Source of the DNA: Nonomuraea rubra
GTDB taxonomy: Bacteria > Actinomycetota > Actinomycetes > Streptosporangiales > Streptosporangiaceae
DNA length: 64,000 nt
Direction: 5' to 3'
Assembly: GCF_014207985.1 (NCBI RefSeq)
Contig: NZ_JACHMI010000001.1
Coordinates: 11,577,001 to 11,641,000 of the forward strand
Shown here: in pieces, positions 34,693-41,001 of the stretch
Layout: every line of letters begins with the position of its first letter
Numbering within the stretch: the stretch's first letter is position 1
Made by a program: the position numbers and the translations under genes
Notes under the pieces: model-generated
What the model was told of the DNA's origin: nothing
Seen by the model: only the letters and a program-made list of their open reading frames with translations
Databases searched by the model: none

Positions 34693-35631
34693 TCAGCGGA
34701 TGCGGCGGCGGAGGGAGGGGTCGATGGTGACGTTGCGGCCGGCGTCCGGCGGGACGATGACCTCCTGGGCGGCGGCGACCCCGCCCGCGAGCAGCGGCGC
34801 GTCCACCGGGACCGTGCGCTTGATCACCGCCAGCGCGATCGGGCCGAGCTCGTGGTGGCGGGCGGCCGAGCCGACGACGCCCACCTCCTGGCTCTCGAAG
34901 ATCACGGGAGCGCCGTGCGCGGGCAGCGTGTCGACGCTGCCGTCCAGGTGCAGGAACACCAGGCGCCGCGGCGGGTGCCCCAGGTTGTGCACGCGGGCCA
35001 CCGTCTCCTGCCCGCGGTAGCAGCCCTTGCTGAGGTGTACGGCCCCGCCGATCCAGCCCACCTCGTGCGGGATCGTCTTGTGGTCGGTCTCGAAGCCGAG
35101 CCGCGGCCGGTGCGCCTCGATGCGCAGGGCCTCGTACGCCCACAGCCCCGCCAGCGGCTTACCCAGGTGGTCGGCGAGCTCGGCGCGCGGCACCAGGAAG
35201 TCCTCCGTGGCGGTGGACAGCACGGCCAGGTCGTCGGCCGCCGACACCTCCACCCGCAGCATGAACCGCATGCGGTCGAGGTAGTCGATCAGGCTCTGCG
35301 CGGTGCCCGGCTCGACGTGGGCCAGGATGCTCACGCCGTCGTCGGTCAGCGTGAGGTGGTGCTGGACGCGGCCCTGCAGGTCGAGGTCGAGCGTCTGCGT
35401 CCATTCGCCCGGTTTGAGCGTGTCGAGCTTCTGCGAGGTGAGGTCGTTGAGCCATTTCAACCGGTCCGCGCCGGAGATGCGGATCACCTCGCGGTTGCTG
35501 CGGTCGACGACCGCTTCTCCCTTGACCAGCGCGCGCTGCTCGGCGAACAGGTCGCCGTAGTGCGCGGCTACGTCGGAGTCAGGGGCGTCCGCCGGAACGG
35601 CGCCGGGGAGGTCGAGCAGAGGGCTACGCAT
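34693..35631 (-). CDS. ygfZ: YgfZ/GcvT-domain folate-binding protein
   Basis: A folate-dependent protein that helps maintain iron-sulfur enzymes. The 312-aa product has the YgfZ signature KGCYRGQETVARVHN near residue 205, with the conserved Cys, and a GcvT-like fold (SGADRLKWLNDLTSQKLDTL, RMRFMLRVEVS). It lies just downstream of nur on the same strand with 42 bp between. The 176-bp gap between its stop and dtd holds no gene. Confidence 0.92.
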   Translation of the reverse strand: MRSPLLDLPGAVPADAPDSDVAAHYGDLFAEQRALVKGEAVVDRSNREVIRISGADRLKWLNDLTSQKLDTLKPGEWTQTLDLDLQGRVQHHLTLTDDGVSILAHVEPGTAQSLIDYLDRMRFMLRVEVSAADDLAVLSTATEDFLVPRAELADHLGKPLAGLWAYEALRIEAHRPRLGFETDHKTIPHEVGWIGGAVHLSKGCYRGQETVARVHNLGHPPRRLVFLHLDGSVDTLPAHGAPVIFESQEVGVVGSAARHHELGPIALAVIKRTVPVDAPLLAGGVAAAQEVIVPPDAGRNVTIDPSLRRRIR

Positions 35632-35673
35632 GTCTTCCAGGCTATCTGCACCGCCGGCACGGCTGTCCGGGGG

Positions 35674-36087
35674 CTAGCGGCAGTTGCGGCAGCGGCCGAA
35701 GACGGTCAGGTGGTGGACGTCGGCGACGAAGCCCAGCTCCTCGTCCAGCCCCTTGACCAGCCCCTCCGCCAGCTCGGGCCGCACCTCGAACACCTCGTCG
35801 CACCCCCGGCACACCAGGTGCACGTGGTCGGCCTCGGCCGCCAGGTGGTAGGTGGGGGCGCCGTGCCCGAGGTGGGTGTGGGTGACCATGCCGAGCTCTT
35901 CGAGCAGCTCCAGCGTGCGGTAGACGGTCGAGATGTTCACCCCGCGCGCCGTCTGGCGGACCTTGACGCAGATCTCCTCCGGCGTGGCGTGCTCCAGCTC
36001 CTTGACCGCCTCCAGGACGAGCTGGCGCTGGGGGGTGACCCGGTAGCCCTTGGCGCGGAGTTCCTCATGCCACTGCGTCTCGGTCAT
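35674..36087 (-). CDS. nur: Fur-family metalloregulator, probable nickel regulator Nur
   Basis: A 137-aa Fur-fold repressor. The winged helix (KGYRVTPQRQLVLEAVKELEHATPEEI, ISTVYRTLELLEELGMVTH) and the GHGAPTYHL segment are nearly those I recall for Streptomyces Nur, which represses nickel uptake and sodF. A His-rich loop (HVHLVC) and C-terminal HHLTVFGRC follow. Two CxxC pairs (CRGC, CRNC) form the structural zinc site. The neighbourhood (nitrobindin-like, DsrE) also resembles that locus as I remember it. Zur or another Fur paralogue is the alternative. Confidence 0.85.
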   Translation of the reverse strand: MTETQWHEELRAKGYRVTPQRQLVLEAVKELEHATPEEICVKVRQTARGVNISTVYRTLELLEELGMVTHTHLGHGAPTYHLAAEADHVHLVCRGCDEVFEVRPELAEGLVKGLDEELGFVADVHHLTVFGRCRNCR

Positions 36088-36118
36088 GCCTCCGATACTA
36101 CGACCCGGCGATATTCAC

Positions 36119-36148
36119 TTGCCCGTTTCGCGACGGACCGCATAGCTT
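36119..36148 (+). promoter_or_regulatory. Candidate promoter of the orphan leader RNA
   Basis: TTGCCC (36119-36124) and TAGCTT (36143-36148) are separated by 18 bp, a fair housekeeping-sigma match. Transcription would start near 36155, just before a very strong ribosome site. The element reads away from nur, whose start is 32 bp upstream. Confidence 0.5.
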
Positions 36149-36154
36149 CTTGAG

Positions 36155-36372
36155 TACGCGGAAAGGAGGTGGTCCGAATAATGGATAGTCATAGTCGGGC
36201 TAGCGAGGTGGTTGTCCGCTGACCTCGCGGACTGTTGTCTCGTGACGTGACGCGAATACGAGGCAACCACCGGGGCCCCTGGCAGCCGGAGGGCGGGACA
36301 CCGGTCCCGACCATGGTCCATCCGGCCCGCCGCCACGGCGGAGTGTTGCCTGGGGCCCTTCTTCATTTTCAG
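36155..36372 (+). ncRNA. Candidate structured RNA carrying a 13-codon ORF
   Basis: This is a self-contained unit between nur and the convergent DUF2470 gene. After the ORF, GCGAGGT (36203-36209) can pair with ACCTCGC (36222-36228). The overlapping GGTGGTTG (36207-36214) can instead pair with CAACCACC (36264-36271). CGGGAC-ACCG-GTCCCG (36294-36309) and CCGCC/GGCGG near 36330-36341 are inner hairpins, and GGGCCCCTGGCA (36273-36284) pairs with TGCCTGGGGCCC (36347-36358, one mismatch), followed by TTCTTCATTTTC. It resembles an attenuator, yet no same-strand gene follows. Not assigned to any known family. Confidence 0.55.
36181..36222 (+). CDS. 13-residue peptide MDSHSRASEVVVR with near-perfect Shine-Dalgarno
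   Basis: The ATG at 36181 opens a 13-codon frame ending in TGA. GAAAGGAGGTGGTCC at 36161-36175 matches the complement of the 16S rRNA 3' end over 15 bases with a single G-U pair, far stronger than usual here. The stop codon lies in the right arm of the first hairpin, so translation to the stop would unfold that hairpin. The peptide has no amino-acid run of the kind used in classic leader peptides. It may be a regulatory uORF. Confidence 0.55.
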   Translation: MDSHSRASEVVVR

Positions 36373-36665
36373 TGCTCGCCGCGGGCCTGGAGGCCGAGCT
36401 TCTCGCACGCCTCGCGGTAGAGCCGCACGACGGCCTTGCGCACCTGGGCCCGCTCGGTAAGCGTCTCGCCCCAGGGCACGCGCACCCGCTCCCCGCCGTC
36501 GATCGTGAACGTGATCGCCTCGGCGTCGACGTCGCTGGTCAGCGCCGTCTTGGCCTCGGGCCGCCCGCCGAGCCCCCGTACGATGATCAGCCCGTCGTCG
36601 GCGTGGTCGTCATTCATGTGCCGCTTGATCGCCTCGATGGCGTCGGCGGTGAACGGCGTGCTCAT
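36369..36665 (-). CDS. DUF2470-domain protein
   Basis: A 98-aa protein with the DUF2470 signature IEAIKRHMNDDHADDGLII, then DAEAITFTIDGGERVRVPW and LTERAQVRKAVVRLYREA. The domain also forms the C-terminus of HugZ/HutZ-type haem-degrading proteins, which makes a haem or flavin link plausible. The nitrobindin-like haem-protein gene lies directly upstream on the same strand (4-bp gap), so they are cotranscribed. Confidence 0.88.
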   Translation of the reverse strand: MSTPFTADAIEAIKRHMNDDHADDGLIIVRGLGGRPEAKTALTSDVDAEAITFTIDGGERVRVPWGETLTERAQVRKAVVRLYREACEKLGLQARGEH

Positions 36666-36669
36666 CGGT

Positions 36670-37158
36670 TCAGGCCACCTTCTTCAGCTCTGCCGACATG
36701 TGGTCCGTGAGCGGGTGACCGACGGCCGCCATCTCGTACGCCCACATGAGGTTGCCGTTGACCAGGCCGTACAGGCGATGGCCCGCGGTGTACTCCTTGG
36801 CCGTGGCGGTGCGCGCCACCACGTCCGTACGCAGCTCGATCTTGTGGAAGACGACCTCGCCGATGTAGATCTCGACGATCCCGGTGGGGTGCGAGAGCAC
36901 GACCTCGATCTGCCGGTCGGGCAGGGACCGCCAGTAGCCGGACTCCGTGGCCAGCGGCCTGACCCGGTTGCCGGCCTCGTCGAGCAGCCAGGTGCGGCTC
37001 ACGTACGTCAGGAACGGTTTGCCGTTGTGCCCGAACTCGATCTCCTGGCCGAAGTTGAAGCTCTCGATCGTCGGGTAGCCGCCCACGCCGGCGCCTTCCC
37101 ACCGCCCGAGCAGGAACGCGATGGGCTCCAGGTCGGGGTGCACCTCAGGTTCTTCCAT
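36670..37158 (-). CDS. Nitrobindin-like (FABP-family) haem-binding beta-barrel protein
   Basis: A 162-aa ten-stranded barrel protein of the nitrobindin/THAP4 family, which binds ferric haem and isomerises peroxynitrite. The family motif GRWEGAGVGGYPTI near the N-terminus and the haem-ligand region GHRLYGLVNGNLMWAYEM near residue 130 are clear. The ATG at 37158 (MEEPEVHPDLEP) is chosen over a TTG nine bases upstream. It forms an operon with the DUF2470 gene. Divergent DsrE-family and clustered nur genes match an arrangement recalled from Streptomyces. Confidence 0.9.
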   Translation of the reverse strand: MEEPEVHPDLEPIAFLLGRWEGAGVGGYPTIESFNFGQEIEFGHNGKPFLTYVSRTWLLDEAGNRVRPLATESGYWRSLPDRQIEVVLSHPTGIVEIYIGEVVFHKIELRTDVVARTATAKEYTAGHRLYGLVNGNLMWAYEMAAVGHPLTDHMSAELKKVA

Positions 37159-37220
37159 GGTTCCCAAGCGTAGTGGCGTACCACGCCCGTACGGCCGCCC
37201 GCGGAGCTAGGGTGACGGAT

Positions 37221-37583
37221 ATGGCACGTTCACTGGTGATCAAGGTGACCGCTGGAGCCGACGCTCCCGAGCGCTGCAACCAGGCGTTCACGGTCGCGGC
37301 CGCCGCGCTCGCGAGCGGGGTATCCGTCTCGCTGTGGCTGACCGGCGAGTCGTCGTGGTTCGCGCTGCCCGGCCGGGCCAAGGAGTTCGCGCTGCCGCAT
37401 GCCGCGCCGCTCGCCGACCTGCTCGACGCCGTGCTGGCGGCGGGCCGGGTGACGCTCTGCACGCAGTGCGCCGCGCGCAGGAACATCACCGTGGACGACC
37501 TCATCGAGGGGGTACGGATCGCGGGCGCGCCGGCGTTCGTCGAGGAAGTGACCGCGGAGGGCGTGCAGGCCCTGGTCTACTGA
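37221..37583 (+). CDS. DsrE-family protein
   Basis: A 120-aa DsrE/DsrF-like sulfur-relay-fold protein: LVIKVTAGADAPERCNQAFTVA, ALASGVSVSLWLTGE, and VTLCTQCAARRNITVDDLIEGVRIAGA. The CTQC pair lies where sulfur-carrying Cys residues occur in the family. Partner and reaction are unknown. It is divergent from the nitrobindin-like gene, 62 bp apart. The ATG at 37221 is chosen; a GTG 9 bases earlier is possible. Confidence 0.88.
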   Translation: MARSLVIKVTAGADAPERCNQAFTVAAAALASGVSVSLWLTGESSWFALPGRAKEFALPHAAPLADLLDAVLAAGRVTLCTQCAARRNITVDDLIEGVRIAGAPAFVEEVTAEGVQALVY

Positions 37584-37607
37584 TCTCGGCGGCATCGACC
37601 GCTTACG

Positions 37608-37883
37608 ATGGTGATCGTGAGGACGATCGGTGCGATACGGACAAGGATCAACGCTGCCGGCCACTGGTACGGCAGGCAGATCAACGCCCACCCCATCGCC
37701 GCGCTGACGGTTCTCGGGGCGATCGCCGCGGTGTGCTTCTTCCTGCTCGCAGTCGCCATCTCCCTGGCGATGGGAGAGCAGCCCGTCACCTGGTGGCGGC
37801 ATGCCAGGAACAGCGTGATGCAACTGCTCGTCTGGGTGGGTGTGGCACTCGTCGTACGCAGTCAGCTCAGGAAGCGTGGTTGA
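37608..37883 (+). CDS. Small membrane protein
   Basis: A 91-aa protein with two transmembrane segments (about residues 30-52 and 68-84) and basic ends. It carries TRINAAGHWYGRQINAHP before the first helix. The function is not recognised. It is close behind the DsrE gene, but the TACGAT just before the ATG could be a -10 box, so a leaderless start at a GTG 9 bases later is possible. Its last 17 bases overlap the convergent YihY gene. Confidence 0.75.
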   Translation: MVIVRTIGAIRTRINAAGHWYGRQINAHPIAALTVLGAIAAVCFFLLAVAISLAMGEQPVTWWRHARNSVMQLLVWVGVALVVRSQLRKRG

Positions 37884-38955
37884 CGTCGCCCCGGGCTCCT
37901 GAGCCGTCCTGGCGCCCCCGAGCGGGCCTTCTCCTGCGGAACAGGCCCCTGACCGCGCCGATCATCGCCGAGCCGACCTCTCCCACCAGGGGTTCGCGCT
38001 CCTCCGTAGCCGTCGGCCCCGAGTCGGGGTGCGCGGGCTCGACGCAGCCCGCGCGGCACGCTTCGAGCTGCGCCGCGAACGCCAGGCCCAGGAAGAGCGC
38101 GATCGAGCTGAGGAACGACCACAGCAGCAGCGCCATCACGGCGGTCAGCGGCCCGTACGTGGCGCCGAACGAGCTGTTGTACTCGGTGTAGGCCGCCAGG
38201 GCCAGCGTGAACAGCGTCCATAACCCCAGCGCCACCAGCGCCCCGGCGGCCAGCCACGTGTGGCCGGGCTGCCTGCGCCGGGGCGAGGCCCTGAACAGGG
38301 TGACCGTGGAGGCGAGGGCCAGCAGGAAGCCGATCGGCCAGCGGACGAGGGCGAAGGCCTGGCGGGCTCCGGCTCCCCAGCCGTACGTCTCGCTCAGGGC
38401 GTCGCCGAGCTCGCCGCCGCCCACCAGGACCGTGAAGCCGGTGATCATGCAGATCCCGGCGGTCAGCGCCAGCACGACCGCCCTGGCGTACTTGCGGTGG
38501 AACGGCCGGTCGCGCTCGACGCCGTAGATCCGGTTCGCTCCCCGCTCGAACTGCGCCATCGCCGAGGCGAGCGCGGCCAGCGTGGTGGCCAGGCCCAGCC
38601 AGAGGGCCAGCTCGTCCCTGGTGCCGTTCCCACCGGCGAGCACCTGCGCGACGGCCTCCGCGCCGCCGCCGGGCGCCAGCGCGCTCAGCGTCAGCCGCAG
38701 CACCCGGCCCAGCTCCTCCTGGTGGGTGACCGCGCTCAGGCCGACGACGGCGATGGCGCCGGGGATGATGGCCAGACAGATCTGGAACGCCAGGGCCCGC
38801 GAATGGCTCATGCCGTCGCCGTACCGGAACCTGGTGAACGAGTCGCGCACGAAGTGCCAGCCGCCGTACTTGCGCAGCGTCTCCCACGCGTCGTCGGCGG
38901 ACAGCTCCTCCCCGCTCATCGAGCGGGTCTGGGGGACGGTGACCGTGGATCCCAC
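37867..38955 (-). CDS. YihY/BrkB-family membrane protein
   Basis: A 362-aa inner-membrane protein of the YihY (virulence factor BrkB) family, often misnamed ribonuclease BN. Six hydrophobic segments lie between about residues 57 and 292. The family motifs are SRALAFQICLAIIPGAIAVVG in the first helix and YNSSFGATYGPLTAVMALLLW near residue 258. The C-terminal ~60 residues are cytoplasmic, ending in a Gly/Arg-rich tail. The start is GTG at 38955; a Met 12 codons later is an alternative. The molecular role is unknown. Confidence 0.9.
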   Translation of the reverse strand: MGSTVTVPQTRSMSGEELSADDAWETLRKYGGWHFVRDSFTRFRYGDGMSHSRALAFQICLAIIPGAIAVVGLSAVTHQEELGRVLRLTLSALAPGGGAEAVAQVLAGGNGTRDELALWLGLATTLAALASAMAQFERGANRIYGVERDRPFHRKYARAVVLALTAGICMITGFTVLVGGGELGDALSETYGWGAGARQAFALVRWPIGFLLALASTVTLFRASPRRRQPGHTWLAAGALVALGLWTLFTLALAAYTEYNSSFGATYGPLTAVMALLLWSFLSSIALFLGLAFAAQLEACRAGCVEPAHPDSGPTATEEREPLVGEVGSAMIGAVRGLFRRRRPARGRQDGSGARGDVNHAS

Positions 38956-39000
38956 GGCCGACGTTCTACCCCGCTTCGGGGCGATTCACGTCATCGGCCC

Positions 39001-39717
39001 TCAGGTGGACTGCAGCACCGTCGCCAGGCGTTCCTGGCGCAGCGCCTCGTAGCGGGAGTCGTCGAGCGGCGCCAGCTCGCCCACCCGCCACGACAGCAGC
39101 AGGTCCGCCAGCGCCGGGTTGCGCGCCAGCGCCGGCCCGTGCAGGTAGGTGCCCACGACGTGCCCCGCGTAGCAGCCCTCGAACCCGTCGCCGTTGCCCA
39201 CGCCCTTGACCGTCCGCGACAGCGGCCGGACGCCGGGGCCCAGGTGGGTGACGCCCATGTGGTTCTCGAAACCGGTCAGCGTGGGCAGGTTGAGCGCGGC
39301 GTCCACCTCGGCCACCAGCTCGCCCACCGCCCGCGCGGGGCCGCGGGCGCTGGAGATGTCGAGCAGGCCCATGCCGTCGACCGGCTGGCCCTCCTCGCCG
39401 CCGAACGTGCTGCCCATGATCTGGTAACCGGCGCACACCGCCAGCATGGCCGCGCCGCGCGCGATGGCGCGGTGCAGGCCGCCGTCCCTGCGCAGGCGCT
39501 GGGCGGCCAGGATCTGCGGGCGGTCCTCGCCGCCGCCGATCAGGTAGATGTCGCCGGTCTCGGGGACCGGGTCGGCCGAGCGTACGTGGATCGTCTCGGT
39601 CTCGATCCCCCTGCGCTGCGCCCGCTGCTCCAGGACCAGCACGTTGCCCTGGTCACCGTACGTGCTCAGCAGGTCGGGGTAGATCCAGACGATGCGAAGG
39701 GCGCTGTCAGACGGCAC
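39001..39717 (-). CDS. gatD: Lipid II isoglutaminyl synthase, glutaminase subunit GatD
   Basis: GatD supplies ammonia from glutamine to MurT for amidating the D-Glu carboxyl of lipid II. The 238-aa class I glutamine amidotransferase has the nucleophile Cys in LAVCAGYQIMG (near residue 94) and the catalytic His in VVGTYLHGPALARNP (near residue 190). GFENHMG is typical of GatD/CobB-like amidotransferases. The GTG start overlaps the murT stop by 11 bp, so the pair is translationally coupled. Confidence 0.95.
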   Translation of the reverse strand: MPSDSALRIVWIYPDLLSTYGDQGNVLVLEQRAQRRGIETETIHVRSADPVPETGDIYLIGGGEDRPQILAAQRLRRDGGLHRAIARGAAMLAVCAGYQIMGSTFGGEEGQPVDGMGLLDISSARGPARAVGELVAEVDAALNLPTLTGFENHMGVTHLGPGVRPLSRTVKGVGNGDGFEGCYAGHVVGTYLHGPALARNPALADLLLSWRVGELAPLDDSRYEALRQERLATVLQST

Positions 39718-40936
39718 GGCCGAACTCCGATCGGATCTGCTGGAAGGCGGTGTAGTTGGCGATCACGTCCACCCGCCCGGGCGGCTGCATGGCCAGCGCC
39801 TCCGTGAACGTGCCGCACAGCGTGAACGGCACGTCCGCCACGTCGAGCCGGAGCGCCAGGTCGAGGCGGCGCTCGCCGGTGACGAACACCGGGCGCCCGC
39901 GCAGGATGCGGTAGTCGACGTCCCACAACCACGAGGTGTCGCGCCCGTCGGGGCCCTGCGCGTTGACCGACAGGATGATCGGGAGCTGCGGGTCGGCGAC
40001 GTCGAACGCCTCCAGCCAGCCCGCCGGGTTCTTGGCCAGCAGCAGCCGCGCGTGCCGGCCCTCGCGCTCGACGGTGGTGTAGCGGCCCGCCACCGAGGTG
40101 ACCTCGCGCAGCCGGGGCAGCGCCCGCTCCACCGGCAGCCCGAACGCCTCGGCCACCGCCAGCGCCATCACCGCGTTGGAGCGGTTGGCCTGGCCGGGGA
40201 GCTGGATGTCGAGCAGCCAGCGCTGCCCGCGCGGGTCGATCACCGAGTCGTCGGCGACCACCCACTGCGGCTCCGGCCGGTGGAACGTGCACTCCCGGCA
40301 CGCCCAGTCGGCGTCCTTGCGGTCGAGCGGGCCGCCGCACTCGGGGCAGCACCAGGAGTCTTCCTTCCACCGCTGGCCGCCCGCGACCCAGGTGACCTTG
40401 GCCGCCGTGGAGGCGCCCCAGGTGACGAGCGGGTCGTCGCAGTTGGCGATGACGTGGGTGGGCTTGCCGGACAGGGCCCTGCGCCACTTCTGCGCCAGCA
40501 GCCAGATCTCGGCGGCGCGGTCCATCTGGTCGCGGCTGAGGTTCATCAGGCAGACGAGGCCGGCGCCGGTCGGGGCGAGCACCTCGGGCAGATACTTCTC
40601 GTCCACCTCCAGCACACCGTAGGGGGCGCGCTTGTGCTGGGAGAGCGCGGAGACGTGGCCGGCGGGCATGTTGGCGCCGAACGCGTTCGTGGCCACCTCG
40701 CCGAACTCCAGCAGCGCCGAGGTGATCAACCTCGTGGTGGTGGTCTTGCCGTTGGTCGCACTGACCAGGGCCAGCTTGCGGTCGCGGGCCAGCTGGCGCA
40801 GGAGGTCGGGCTCGAGCAGCAGGCCGACCCGACCGCCGATCACCGAGCCGTCGCCACGCCCGGTCATCCTGGACAGCGTGGCGGCGCTGCGGCCCAGGGC
40901 ACTGGCGAGCTGGGCCCGCAGAGGAAGCTGGGTCAT
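39707..40936 (-). CDS. murT: Lipid II isoglutaminyl synthase, Mur-ligase subunit MurT
   Basis: MurT is the ATP-dependent ligase subunit that amidates lipid II with ammonia from GatD. The 409-aa protein has the Mur-ligase P-loop LVSATNGKTTTTRLI, the EVDEKYLPEV and CLMNLSRDQMDR motifs, and the MurT-specific zinc ribbon CPECGGPLDRKD...CREC inserted in the central domain. The C-terminal DUF1727 domain, which contacts GatD, ends the protein. The ATG at 40936 gives the family N-terminus. Confidence 0.95.
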   Translation of the reverse strand: MTQLPLRAQLASALGRSAATLSRMTGRGDGSVIGGRVGLLLEPDLLRQLARDRKLALVSATNGKTTTTRLITSALLEFGEVATNAFGANMPAGHVSALSQHKRAPYGVLEVDEKYLPEVLAPTGAGLVCLMNLSRDQMDRAAEIWLLAQKWRRALSGKPTHVIANCDDPLVTWGASTAAKVTWVAGGQRWKEDSWCCPECGGPLDRKDADWACRECTFHRPEPQWVVADDSVIDPRGQRWLLDIQLPGQANRSNAVMALAVAEAFGLPVERALPRLREVTSVAGRYTTVEREGRHARLLLAKNPAGWLEAFDVADPQLPIILSVNAQGPDGRDTSWLWDVDYRILRGRPVFVTGERRLDLALRLDVADVPFTLCGTFTEALAMQPPGRVDVIANYTAFQQIRSEFGRAV

Positions 40937-41001
40937 GAGCAAGGATCCTAGTCGGCGTTGGCCCCAAGTCTGGAGACACGCGCGAAAACGCCCCTTTACG
41001 A

